From the NCBI GenBank assembly GCA_018364455.1, contig JAGZLW010000003.1, positions 22,093 to 86,092 on the forward strand: a stretch of 64,000 bases of DNA, in the 5' to 3' direction. The translations under genes were made by a program, and so were the position numbers. A model generated the notes under the pieces. The model saw nothing but the letters and a program-made list of their open reading frames with translations, searched no databases and had not been told where the DNA came from. Position 1 is the stretch's first letter. Every line of letters begins with the position of its first letter. This document shows positions 10,001-17,972 of this stretch, piece after piece. Source of the stretch: Streptococcus mitis (GTDB lineage Bacteria > Bacillota > Bacilli > Lactobacillales > Streptococcaceae).

Positions 10001-10032
10001 GGGTTGATTTAGATTATATGGTCTCAATTTAG
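7027..10032 (+). CDS. N-terminal half: adenine-specific DNA methyltransferase domain
   Basis: About 1001 aa ending at the amber stop. The start is taken at the ATG at 7027, 7 nt after AAAGGAG; an ATG at 7012 lacks such a site. Residues about 1-380 are helical and acidic. A class I N6-adenine methylase fold follows, with the SAM-binding DPSMGTGNF (encoded near 8560) and the motif IV-like NVPFGNF (near 8755). In Tn5252-type elements this domain is fused to a helicase and thought to modify or handle transferred DNA. The methylase domain is complete here, so this half could still fold on its own. Confidence 0.8.
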   Translation: MEVMQLLAMFRGTIPKDREKMDLFLRYQAQHFDEKWQDLVDNFLTEEGKIEEIPHVYSFDQDIVSFLEASSENNDQDLESYTRSFGQAGLDKLSQLSSWEKYLVLEVATYNLSTRFYIQSEKEKLEQLSELIFHQNQDVNLVNVYRVANNLSDRVSRDIEEFLLMVDSKELKKEVLEIHFEEKEGAVLAYLGSELMATLDTVTDLIHHEENYKQLPLTQKLKIITHFDEVKAIREKSKQVEEAVLPLDNIDQVEENVEVHSLSKVDKIVEEALREYPIGSQVSYKGQVFQLVSIENAQLNDLVRLELFNDSNQLFEENPILYLNSLEEIEQVLSLVELEKEDSEIEIDSSSKSQEIDLFSYLEEENEKDKDKETKHLISGIKETDVPVQDFDFPDVLEDFYPKTNREKIETNIAAIELVKRLEKEGRQANPKEQELLAKYVGWGGLANEFFDELNPKYETERLTLKSLVSKSEYSTMKQSSLTAYYTDPMIIRQIWQKLLDDGFEGGRILDPSMGTGNFFAAIPRSIREKSELYGVELDSVTGAIAKQLHPNVHIEVRGFEEVPYQNNSFDLVLTNVPFGNFRIADKNYDKPYMIHDYFVKHSLDLVRDGGQVSIISSIGTMDKRTDNVLQEIKSSTHFLGGVRLPDTAFKKIAGTRVTTDLLFFQKDQAKNLNEEELVFSGSILFEEDKRVWINPYFDGKYNTQVLGEYEVRNFNGGTLNVKGVSETLATDIMEALENVEAPKPIDNSLKEPVFIQEKVDNSIPSRIREDLALYSFGYEGNQIYYRDTHGIRKSSKVDEISYYVDEKGDFKAWDSSLSEHKIDRFVQLHLTDEEALDVYKSEEASKRGKYKGLFKKTVFYESPLSDKDISRIKGMVDLRETYQALIEIQRHQDYSRTDFQVLLSKLNHDYDRFVSQFGYLNASVNRNLFDSDDKYSLLASLEDEYIDSKDQKVKYKKSLAFEKALVRPERVITKVSTALDALNSSLSDGRGVDLDYMVSI

Positions 10033-13000
10033 CCCGAACATAGCCAAGCTGCTATTTTAGATGAGTTGGGTGACCAGATTTTAATAGATCCAGAAAGCTA
10101 TTTAAGAGGGGAAAGAAAATATCTTTCTAAGAACCAGTTTTTATCAGGAGACATTCTCAATAAGATAGAAGTAGTTCAACTATTAGTGGAGGAAAACAAC
10201 CAAGAATATGATTGGAGCCATGCTTTAGATTTATTAGAATCTGTTCGCCCTCCAAGGATTCATCTGGCAGATATTGAGTTTAAAATAGGGTCACGTTGGA
10301 TTCCTCAATCCGTTTATGGTAAATTTGCCTTTGAATGTTTTACCAATCGTGAATTTGAATTGTCTTCGCCAGATGTTGAACAAGTCATTGAAGTGAATCC
10401 TGTTGATGGGCAGGTTCATTTAAGGACATCATTTGCTTATCGCTATCCAAGTGCCAAAGATAGTAGTCTTGGAGTTAGTGGGTCACGTTATGATACAGGA
10501 AGAAAGATTTTTGAGAATTTACTAAATTCAAACCAACCGACGATTACTATGACTATTACGGAAGGAGAAAAGAAAAAGACCATCACAGATTTGGAAAAAA
10601 CCTCTGTTCTAAGAGCAAAAGAACAGCATTTACAAGAGCTCTTTCAAGAATTTGTCTCACGGTATCCAGAAGTCCAACAAGTCATTGAGGAAAGCTATAA
10701 TCGTCTTTATAATCGAACAGTTAGTCGAGAATATGACGGTAGCCATCTAGTCATTGATGGCTTGGCACAAAACATCAGCCTTCGCCCTCATCAAGAGAAT
10801 GCCATTCAAAGAATCGTAGAAGAAAAAAGAGCTTTATTAGCTCATGAGGTAGGTTCAGGAAAGACCTTGACCATGCTTGGTGCTGGGTTTAAATTAAAGG
10901 AGTTGGGGATGGTTCATAAGCCCTTGTATGTAGTACCTTCTAGTTTGTCTGCTCAATTTGGCCAAGAAATCATGAAATTTTTCCCTACTAAAAAGGTCTT
11001 TGTGACCACTAAGAAAGATTTTGTGAAGGCGAGAAGAAAACAATTTGTATCACGTATTATTACAGGAGATTACGATGCTATTGTCATTGGGGATTCTCAA
11101 TTTGAAAAAATCCCTGTCAGTAAGGAAAGACAGATGAACTATATAGAGGATAAACTCAATGAATTACGAGAGATTAAAACACATTCTGAAAATAAGTATA
11201 CTGTTAAAGAAGCAGAGCAATCAATAAGTGGTCTAGAGAAACAATTGGAAGAACTGCAACGCTTTAATCGTGATAGTTTTATTGATTTTGAGAACTTAGG
11301 AATTGATTTTCTCTTTGTGGATGAAGCACATCACTTTAAAAATATTCGTCCAATTACTGGACTTGGGAATGTAGCAGGGATTACCAATACAACCTCTAAG
11401 AAGAATGTGGATATGGAAATGAAGGTTCGACAGATTCAGGAAGAACATGATTTTAAAAATATTGTCTTTGCGACAGGAACTCCTGTTTCCAATTCTATTA
11501 GTGAGTTATATACTATGATGAACTATATTCAACCAGATATCTTAAAACGCTATCAAGTTGATTATTTTGACTCTTGGGTAGGTGCTTTTGGAGAAATTCA
11601 AAACTCTATGGAATTAGCTCCTACAGGGGATAAGTACCAACCTAAGAAACGATTTAAAAAGTTTGTCAATCTACCTGAGTTGATGAAAATCTATAAAGAA
11701 ACAGCCGACATTCAAACACAAGATATGTTGGATTTACCAGTTCCAGAAGCTCATATTATCCCTATTGAGAGTGAGTTAACTGAAAACCAGAAACTCTATT
11801 TAGAAGAATTAGTTATGAGGTCAGATATGGTCAAATGTGGAACAGTTGATCCGAGCCAGGATAACATGTTAAAGATAACAGGTGAGGCACGGAAACTAGC
11901 TATTGATATGCGTTTATTGGACTCTAGTTATAGTCTAGCAGACAATCATAAACTGCTTCAGGTAGTGGATAATGTTGAAAGAATTTATCGTGAGGGAATG
12001 GAAAATAAGGCTACTCAGATGATTTTTTCAGATATTGGCACACCTAAGAAAAAGGATAATGGCTTTGATGTCTATTCTGAAATAAAGGCTTTATTAGTTG
12101 ATAGAGGAATCCCTAGTAAGGAAATTGCCTTTGTACATGATGCCAATAGTGATGAAAAGAAGAATAGCTTGTCTCGAAAGGTCAATGCAGGAGAAGTTCG
12201 AATCTTACTTGCCTCAACTGAAAAAGGAGGAACAGGTTTAAATGTTCAGAGCAAGATGAAAGCAGTTCATCACCTGGATGTACCGTGGAGACCAAGTGAC
12301 ATTCAGCAACGCAATGGACGGATTATCCGACAAGGAAATGAAAACAAGGAAGTGGATATTTACCACTACATTACCAAAGGTTCATTTGATAATTATCTAT
12401 GGGCAACTCAGGAGAACAAACTCCGTTATATTAAGCAGATTATGACTTCTAAGGAGCCGATTCGTGCTGCAGAAGACATTGATGAACAGACTATGACAGC
12501 TTCTGATTTTAAGGCACTAGCAACAGGTAATCCTTATCTCAAATATAAGATGGAACTAGAGAATGATCTAACTCTATTAGAAAATCAAAGACGCGCCTTT
12601 CAACGCAGCAAGGATCACTATCGTCATACAATCTCCTACTGTGAAGAAAATATGCCCATTCTTGAGAAACGATTAAGCAAGTATGAAGGCGACATTCAAC
12701 AGTCAGAAATGTCGAAAGACCAGGCATTTTCTATGACGGTAGGTAAGCAAGCTTTTGATCAACGATCTGAAGCAGGGGAATCCCTACACCGTTTTATCCG
12801 TCATAATCAAGCTGACAGCAAAGAATTCCGTACCCTAGCAAGCTATAGAGGATTTGACATTAAAATGCTTAGTCTTCCAACAAATCAACCTCTTCCTGAA
12901 ACCTTCTCTGTTAAGATTGTAGGAGAAAATCAATATTCTGTCAGTTTAGATTTGTATTCTCCTTTAGGGACCATTCAAAGGCTTCAGCATACGATTGATC

Positions 13001-13251
13001 ACATTAAGGAGGACCAAGTGAAAACTCAGAACTTATTGGATGAATTAAAGGATAAATGGACTACTGCTAAAGTTGAAATTAAGAAAAATTTTCCAAAGGA
13101 AGAGGATTATCAAACTAAAAAGGCCGAATACGATGTACTCGCGCCATTGATTGAAACAGAAACGGATTTAGATATTATTGATCAGGCCTTAAGACAATTC
13201 CACGAAAAAGGAAACGAAAAGCAGGAACAACTTTCTTTTGAATTAGATTAA
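10033..13251 (+). CDS. C-terminal half: SNF2-type DEAH helicase domain
   Basis: Continues in frame after the amber codon. The first possible re-initiation is a TTG at 10066 with no Shine-Dalgarno, so efficient separate translation is doubtful. It has Walker A EVGSGKT (near 10847), the DEAH box VDEAHHF (near 11320), motif III-like ATGTPVSNS (near 11470), and late helicase motifs STEKGGTGLN and QRNGRIIRQG (12210-12330). These define a superfamily 2, SNF2-like ATPase. A helical tail follows (12540-13250). In the intact protein it would translocate on DNA next to the methylase. Confidence 0.8.
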   Translation, partial: PEHSQAAILDELGDQILIDPESYLRGERKYLSKNQFLSGDILNKIEVVQLLVEENNQEYDWSHALDLLESVRPPRIHLADIEFKIGSRWIPQSVYGKFAFECFTNREFELSSPDVEQVIEVNPVDGQVHLRTSFAYRYPSAKDSSLGVSGSRYDTGRKIFENLLNSNQPTITMTITEGEKKKTITDLEKTSVLRAKEQHLQELFQEFVSRYPEVQQVIEESYNRLYNRTVSREYDGSHLVIDGLAQNISLRPHQENAIQRIVEEKRALLAHEVGSGKTLTMLGAGFKLKELGMVHKPLYVVPSSLSAQFGQEIMKFFPTKKVFVTTKKDFVKARRKQFVSRIITGDYDAIVIGDSQFEKIPVSKERQMNYIEDKLNELREIKTHSENKYTVKEAEQSISGLEKQLEELQRFNRDSFIDFENLGIDFLFVDEAHHFKNIRPITGLGNVAGITNTTSKKNVDMEMKVRQIQEEHDFKNIVFATGTPVSNSISELYTMMNYIQPDILKRYQVDYFDSWVGAFGEIQNSMELAPTGDKYQPKKRFKKFVNLPELMKIYKETADIQTQDMLDLPVPEAHIIPIESELTENQKLYLEELVMRSDMVKCGTVDPSQDNMLKITGEARKLAIDMRLLDSSYSLADNHKLLQVVDNVERIYREGMENKATQMIFSDIGTPKKKDNGFDVYSEIKALLVDRGIPSKEIAFVHDANSDEKKNSLSRKVNAGEVRILLASTEKGGTGLNVQSKMKAVHHLDVPWRPSDIQQRNGRIIRQGNENKEVDIYHYITKGSFDNYLWATQENKLRYIKQIMTSKEPIRAAEDIDEQTMTASDFKALATGNPYLKYKMELENDLTLLENQRRAFQRSKDHYRHTISYCEENMPILEKRLSKYEGDIQQSEMSKDQAFSMTVGKQAFDQRSEAGESLHRFIRHNQADSKEFRTLASYRGFDIKMLSLPTNQPLPETFSVKIVGENQYSVSLDLYSPLGTIQRLQHTIDHIKEDQVKTQNLLDELKDKWTTAKVEIKKNFPKEEDYQTKKAEYDVLAPLIETETDLDIIDQALRQFHEKGNEKQEQLSFELD

Positions 13252-13326
13252 AAAAATATATATAAATAGCGGACAAGAAAAGAAAAGCGCGGTAGAATAA
13301 AGATAGAAAGAAACGAGGTAACGATT

Positions 13327-13611
13327 ATGATGGAAGATACCTATTATCAATTAGAAGAGGCCTTGGTACAGGGATTTCAAACGCCTGAAGAATACCAAGC
13401 CTACAAGGAGCTAAAGGAACATTATGAGGAAGTTACTGGGGATTACAGTTTTTCTAAACGAGAACTCACTAGTCAATTGGAAATCTCTCTTCAGAATCAT
13501 CGAGGTGTGGACTTTGAAGAACATGAAAAAGAGGAGTATTTGGACTTAGTTCAAAAGCTAGAGGAATTTGATTCTTCTCTTGCCACCCATTATCGTCAAT
13601 TGATTGACTAG
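13327..13611 (+). CDS. Small conserved ICE protein (DUF5965-like)
   Basis: A 94-aa acidic, mostly helical protein with no signal peptide. It follows the helicase gene by 75 bp; GAGG precedes two adjacent ATG codons (13327, 13330). Size, sequence style and position match the small protein annotated DUF5965 in streptococcal ICEs, from memory. Function unknown. Confidence 0.65.
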   Translation: MMEDTYYQLEEALVQGFQTPEEYQAYKELKEHYEEVTGDYSFSKRELTSQLEISLQNHRGVDFEEHEKEEYLDLVQKLEEFDSSLATHYRQLID

Positions 13612-13624
13612 AGAGGAGAAAGTC

Positions 13625-13921
13625 ATGAATGATTTACTCCTTATCCCAGTAATTTTTTTAGCAGTAGGAGGAATTCTCATTCTTTTATGGAGACTCTTTC
13701 TTATTGCCAGTGGACTTTTCCTTATTGGTTTTATCAGTTTTCTTATTTTCGTGGAGATCTATGGAATTTATTTGTTCTTTACTGAACCTAGTTTATATTT
13801 TGATGATATCAGACAACATGGTTTAACTAGTTTTACATCTGTGTTCCTTTTTATCAATTTGATATTGGTTTTAGGATTCAGTTGGCGCTTCATTAACTCA
13901 AAGAAAAAGGAATGTGTGTAA
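13625..13921 (+). CDS. Small ICE membrane protein (DUF5966-like)
   Basis: A 98-aa protein with three hydrophobic stretches: about 5-25, 27-50 and 75-93. The ATG at 13625 is preferred because AGAGGAGAAAG lies just before it and it follows the previous stop closely; a GTG/ATG start further upstream would overlap that gene. It is the last clear gene of the left ICE module; the fucose cargo begins after it. Function unknown. Confidence 0.65.
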   Translation: MNDLLLIPVIFLAVGGILILLWRLFLIASGLFLIGFISFLIFVEIYGIYLFFTEPSLYFDDIRQHGLTSFTSVFLFINLILVLGFSWRFINSKKKECV

Positions 13922-13995
13922 ATTTGTTAGATAATTAAAAGGAGGCTGGTCAAAAACTCAATTTCAGTTGAAAATTAAGTAAATCTTCTCACAAT

Positions 13996-14041
13996 AAAAC
14001 GCATAGTATCAAGGTTTTTTATACCGGATACTATGCGTTTT
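13996..14041. terminator. Strong bidirectional hairpin in an IS-like remnant
   Basis: A 15-bp stem (AAAACGCATAGTATC / GATACTATGCGTTTT) with a 16-nt loop, T-run on one side and A-run on the other. It separates the left ICE module from the fucose region. The surrounding 13930-14210 has no intact gene and looks like the edge of a degraded insertion sequence. Confidence 0.65.
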
Positions 14042-14099
14042 CTGATTTTAAAGACTTTCTCCCATATTCCTTTTGTTGCATTACGAGACGAGTAATCCG
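14031..14099 (-). pseudogene. Possible transposase C-terminal fragment
   Basis: On the reverse strand, 22 codons read RITRLVMQQKEYGRKSLKSE and end ENA-stop inside the hairpin stem. The basic tail ending at a terminator resembles the C-terminus of streptococcal transposases (IS1182-like in my judgement). Nothing else of the gene is present, so this is only a tentative call. Confidence 0.3.
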
Positions 14100-14214
14100 T
14101 TACACACCTTAATCTTAATAGGGAGAATTAGCCCATTTGCTTTCTGACTGTGATTCTTAGGAATTAGCAAATATTTATGGAACTAATTCATTATTTTTAA
14201 TATTTATTTAAGAA

Positions 14215-14985
14215 TTATAAATGATATACCCATTCTCCATCAAATAATTCTACTGCGTCTAATAATTTTTGATCTGGCAAGATGTCAGAAATAAAGGTTG
14301 TATATTTAGAGAGCGGATTAATTTTAAAAAATCCAGTCTTGTAAAATTTAGAACTATCAATCAGTAAGATAGTTTCATGGGCTTTGTCAATAATATTCTT
14401 TTTTGAAATAGCTTGGCTGAGAGAAGCTTCATAAACATATTGATCATCAATACCTCTTGCTGAACAAAAAGCCAAATCGATATTAAAGTGATCTAATAAA
14501 GAATTTTCTTTATCATAGTTAATAACTGAACAAGATTGATGTTTTACTTCTCCAGAAGTAATAAAAATTTTAGAACTATCTCTAACAGTTTCAGATAAGG
14601 TTTGTGCAGTATGCAAACCATTTGTAAAAATAATTAGATTTTCTAGTTCGGCTAGATGAGGACAAAGTTCATAGACCGTAGTACTGGAATCCAGATAAAT
14701 GCACATACCAGACCGAATAAAATCTTTAGCTAGACTAGCTATTAATCTTTTTTGACGAGTACTTTCTCCTTCACGTATTTGATGAGAAAGTTCTATTGTG
14801 TTCATAGAGGAAAGGGTTACATAACCGTGTTTTCTCTTGATAAGACCTTGATTTTCTAAAAAAATTAAATCACGACGTAAAGTGCTGAGACTAGAGAAAG
14901 TGATTTCTGCCAGTTCTTTTACAGCGATTCTTTTTTTCTTTTTAACAACTTCAATCAGTTCAAGCACACGTTCATCTTTTATCAT
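14215..14985 (-). CDS. fcsR: DeoR-family repressor of the fucose operon
   Basis: A 256-aa transcription factor. Residues 1-60 form a DeoR-type winged helix (IAVKELAEITFSSLSTLRRD). Residues about 75-235 form the sugar-phosphate sensor domain (DSSTTVYELC, FTNGLHTA, LLIDSSKF). It is divergent from fcsK, as in S. pneumoniae, where FcsR represses the fcs genes until a fucose-derived phosphate is present. AGGAGG precedes the ATG at 14985. The assignment rests on family plus context and is firm. Confidence 0.9.
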   Translation of the reverse strand: MIKDERVLELIEVVKKKKRIAVKELAEITFSSLSTLRRDLIFLENQGLIKRKHGYVTLSSMNTIELSHQIREGESTRQKRLIASLAKDFIRSGMCIYLDSSTTVYELCPHLAELENLIIFTNGLHTAQTLSETVRDSSKIFITSGEVKHQSCSVINYDKENSLLDHFNIDLAFCSARGIDDQYVYEASLSQAISKKNIIDKAHETILLIDSSKFYKTGFFKINPLSKYTTFISDILPDQKLLDAVELFDGEWVYHL

Positions 14986-15014
14986 AGCATCCTCCTAATG
15001 TAAAGTTCAACTAT

Positions 15015-15023
15015 ATTATAGCA
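15015..15023 (-). promoter_or_regulatory. fcsR promoter, extended -10
   Basis: Reverse-strand TGCTATAAT is an extended -10 located about 30 nt before the fcsR ATG. No good -35 is seen. The divergent fcsR-fcsK intergenic region (14986-15161) would hold the FcsR operator. Confidence 0.55.
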
Positions 15024-15084
15024 TAATTTGGAGGAATTTGAATTATTTTTGTCAATTTAAGCCCAAATATATGAATTTTATCCA

Positions 15085-15129
15085 AGTAAGCGTTCACATA
15101 TTGCAAAAAAAATCCTATGATATTATAAT
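15085..15129 (+). promoter_or_regulatory. Fucose operon promoter with a catabolite-repression (cre) site
   Basis: -35 TTGCAA (15101-15106), 17-bp spacer, -10 TATAAT (15124-15129), 32 bp before the fcsK ATG. Just upstream, AGTAAGCGTTCACA (15085-15098) is close to the CcpA cre consensus (two mismatches to a symmetric TGTAAGCGTTTACA). Glucose would be expected to repress the operon through CcpA. Confidence 0.7.
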
Positions 15130-15161
15130 TGTGTTAACAAAGCTAATAGAGAGGGCAACAA

Positions 15162-16565
15162 ATGGAAGCGGTTTTAGCGATAGATTTAGGTGCAACTTCT
15201 GGAAGAGCTATTGTTGGATACCTTTCTGAAAATAAACTAGTAATGAAAGAAATTAATCGCTTTCCTAATAAAGCTATTAGGGTAAAAGGACATTTATGTT
15301 GGGATGTTGACTTTCTTCTAGCTAAAATTCTTGAAAGTATACAATTGGCTAATACTAATTACAAGATTTTATCTGTCGGTATTGATACATGGGGTGTTGA
15401 TTTTGGACTGATTGATAATGAAGGAAAACTGTTATCACAACCTGTTCACTATCGTGATGAAAGAACAAAAGGAGTGTTAAAGGAAATATCTGAAATTACT
15501 GAGTTAGAAAAATTATATTCAGAAACAGGAAATCAGATTATGGAGATAAACACCTTGTTTCAACTCTTTAAGGTACGGCAAGAATTTCCTAATTCATTTT
15601 ATAAAACGAATAAGATTCTTTTAATGCCAGATTTGTTTAATTATCTCTTGACAGGTAAGTTTGCTACAGAAAAAAGCATTGCTTCAACAACTCAATTATT
15701 TGATCCTAGGAGTCAAAATTGGAATCAGAATATCTTAAAACTATTTGAATTGGATTCATCTTTACTTCCTGAAATTGTTTCAGAGGGAAATGTCCTTGGA
15801 AGGATAAAAGAGGAGTATGGTTTAGGAGATATTCCTGTTGTGAATGTTTGTAGCCATGATACAGCCAGTGCGATTGTCTCAGTTCCTAAGACAGAAGGTA
15901 GTTTATTTATTTCATCAGGTACTTGGTCTTTAGTTGGAGTGGAACTTACTTCACCGATTCTTAATACCGAATCTTTCAGCTATGGATTTACAAATGAGGT
16001 AGGCAAAGATGGAGTGATTACTTTTTTGAAGAATTGTACAGGGTTGTGGATCATAGAGGAACTAAGACGTTCATTTGAACGAAGAGGGAAAGCATATTCT
16101 TTTGGTGATATAAAAACAATGGTGGAGAAAGAAAAAGAAGATCTTCCTTTGATTGATACTGAATCAACTGAATTTGCAACAGAATCTGATATGTACAAGA
16201 CTTTAACAGAATATCTAGCTTATCATCATGAGACTAGAGAGTGGACAGATGGACAACTATTTAAGATAGTTTATGAAAGCCTAGCTGAAACGTATAAGGA
16301 AACAATAGAGTTACTAGAGAAACTAACTCATAAGGTTTATAAGAGGATATATGTGATTGGAGGAGGCGCTAGAGCCAGTTACTTCAATCAAATGATTGCT
16401 GATAGAACTGGTAAAGAGGTTCTTACAGGTTCGACTGAAGCTACAGCTGTAGGGAATATTTGTATACAGCTATTAAGTCAAGGTAAAATAAACGAGGATA
16501 CAGGGTTAAAGGATATTATGACAAATATTGCTGATACACAATATTATTATCCTCAGCTATCATAA
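15162..16565 (+). CDS. fcsK: L-fuculokinase
   Basis: A 467-aa FGGY-family sugar kinase that phosphorylates L-fuculose to L-fuculose 1-phosphate with ATP. The N-terminal phosphate loop DLGATSGRAIVG (residues 7-18), the substrate region GIDTWGVDFG (about 73-82), and the C-terminal ATP motif VIGGGARAS (about 396-404) are all present. Length matches rhamnulokinase/fuculokinase relatives. GAGAGGG precedes the ATG at 15162. It is first in the operon under the cre-linked promoter. Rhamnulokinase is excluded by the fucose isomerase and aldolase further along. Confidence 0.9.
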   Translation: MEAVLAIDLGATSGRAIVGYLSENKLVMKEINRFPNKAIRVKGHLCWDVDFLLAKILESIQLANTNYKILSVGIDTWGVDFGLIDNEGKLLSQPVHYRDERTKGVLKEISEITELEKLYSETGNQIMEINTLFQLFKVRQEFPNSFYKTNKILLMPDLFNYLLTGKFATEKSIASTTQLFDPRSQNWNQNILKLFELDSSLLPEIVSEGNVLGRIKEEYGLGDIPVVNVCSHDTASAIVSVPKTEGSLFISSGTWSLVGVELTSPILNTESFSYGFTNEVGKDGVITFLKNCTGLWIIEELRRSFERRGKAYSFGDIKTMVEKEKEDLPLIDTESTEFATESDMYKTLTEYLAYHHETREWTDGQLFKIVYESLAETYKETIELLEKLTHKVYKRIYVIGGGARASYFNQMIADRTGKEVLTGSTEATAVGNICIQLLSQGKINEDTGLKDIMTNIADTQYYYPQLS

Positions 16566-16593
16566 ACAAAAATAAAAAAACGGAGGTTTTGTC

Positions 16594-17886
16594 ATGAACA
16601 AAAAAAGTCTTTTGAAATGCGCTGTTATCGGGTTAGTAGCTACCCTTGGTTTAGCAGCTTGTGGAACATCTAAGGATGCAAGCGGTGGAAGTTCTTCTGG
16701 TAAAGAAGTATTAGAATTTTATCATGGGTATCATCATAGTGAAGATGAATGGCCTGTAGCTAAAACTATGCGAGATTTATATGATAAATTTGCAGAAGAA
16801 CATAAAGATAGTGGTGTAGAATTTAAACCAATTCCTATAAATGGTGATTTGAAGGATGTAATGAATAACAAGGTTGCTAGTGGTGAATTTCCAGATGTGA
16901 TTGACCTAGCAGGTAATGCAGTATCATTAGCTGCAATTGAACAAAAACTTGTTTTAGATTTGAAACCATATATCGATTCAAATAAGCTTGAAAAAAATGT
17001 TGGTTTGAACTATAAACAAAACCAAAAAGATGGAAAAATTTATACAGTTCACGAACAGTTATTTACAATGGGCTTATGGTACAACAAGGATATATTTGCA
17101 AAAGCAGGTGCTAAAACACCTGATCAGTGGAATACTTGGGAAGATTTTACACAAGCAATGGCTACTGTGAGAAAGCAAGATGGAGTGTATGCATTTGGTG
17201 CTGGAGAACCATCTATTCGCTTGTTTAATACAGTCTTAGGAACCACAGAAAATGGGCGTAAATTATTAGACAAACCATTAACAAAAGAAGGAATCGAATC
17301 TAAAGAATTTGCAGATGCTTTGAAAATGGTTATGAAAGAAATTCAAGCTAATGGTTCTAAGAATGCTGGTGGCGATGCTAATGCTTATTCTAAAGACTTC
17401 CAAGAAGGTAAATCTGCAGTCTTCTTTAATGGTGTGTGGGCTTCTGGTGAGATGTCTAAGAACCCAAGTCTTGCACCTGGAATCTATCCTGCAGGTGTAG
17501 CAATTAGTTCTTCTGGAGGTGGTATCACTATCTCAAGTAAGATGTCTGAAGCTAAACAAAAACTAGCTCTTGAGTTTTTGAAATATATGACTAGCGATGA
17601 TGTACAAAAAGTAATTTTTGAAAAAGTAGGAGCAAATCCTTCTGATGAAAATGTAAATGTAAAAGAACTTTCAGAAAAGAGTTCAGAAGCTACTACTAAA
17701 ATTTTAGGACAAGCAATCACTCAAGTTAAGAATGCAAAAGTAGTTGTTCCAACTGTAAGTGATGTTTGGGGTGGCGATGTACACACAGCTATTATCAATG
17801 CATTGACAGAAAGTGCTGCTGAAAATGTAGATGTTGATCAAAAAGTGAAATCTACTCAAGATGTGTTGAAATCATTGATTGGTTAA
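16594..17886 (+). CDS. ABC transporter oligosaccharide-binding lipoprotein
   Basis: A 430-aa extracellular solute-binding protein of the CUT1 carbohydrate class. The signal peptide ends in the lipobox LAAC, so Cys23 would be lipid-anchored. The mature protein has the usual two-lobe features. CGGAGG precedes the ATG. From its place between fuculokinase and two permeases, in an operon with GH98, its ligand is probably the A/B blood-group oligosaccharide released by that enzyme; this is inference backed by the known S. pneumoniae type 2 fucose locus. A hairpin after the stop suggests the binding protein is made in excess over the permeases. Confidence 0.9.
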   Translation: MNKKSLLKCAVIGLVATLGLAACGTSKDASGGSSSGKEVLEFYHGYHHSEDEWPVAKTMRDLYDKFAEEHKDSGVEFKPIPINGDLKDVMNNKVASGEFPDVIDLAGNAVSLAAIEQKLVLDLKPYIDSNKLEKNVGLNYKQNQKDGKIYTVHEQLFTMGLWYNKDIFAKAGAKTPDQWNTWEDFTQAMATVRKQDGVYAFGAGEPSIRLFNTVLGTTENGRKLLDKPLTKEGIESKEFADALKMVMKEIQANGSKNAGGDANAYSKDFQEGKSAVFFNGVWASGEMSKNPSLAPGIYPAGVAISSSGGGITISSKMSEAKQKLALEFLKYMTSDDVQKVIFEKVGANPSDENVNVKELSEKSSEATTKILGQAITQVKNAKVVVPTVSDVWGGDVHTAIINALTESAAENVDVDQKVKSTQDVLKSLIG

Positions 17887-17907
17887 TTGTTTTAGGGAGT
17901 GGAAACG

Positions 17908-17940
17908 AAGCTCAGTTGGCACTGCCAACTGAGCTTGATT
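17908..17940 (+). terminator. Intercistronic hairpin between binding protein and permease genes
   Basis: A near-perfect stem AAGCTCAGTTGGCA / TGCCAACTGAGCTT (17908-17921, 17923-17936), followed only by GATTTTA, a weak U-tract. It likely acts as a partial terminator or 3' mRNA stabiliser. Confidence 0.65.
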
Positions 17941-17972
17941 TTACTCATATAGTTGAAAAAAGGAGTTTGTTT

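Larger units (their letters stand above)
7027..13251 (+). pseudogene. Giant ICE DNA methylase/SNF2 helicase gene interrupted by one amber codon
   Basis: The frame runs from 7027 to 13251 with a single TAG at 10030-10032. The sequence continues in the same frame directly after it (PEHSQAAILDELGD), with no shift and no missing segment. Read through, it would be about 2075 aa, the usual size of this Tn5252-type protein. It is therefore a recent nonsense mutation, a suppressed stop, or a sequencing error. The two halves are listed separately. Confidence 0.8.

Noticed and set aside
15038..15229. 63-aa frame ahead of fcsK
   Set aside because: It covers the fcsK promoter and the 5' end of fcsK in another frame.
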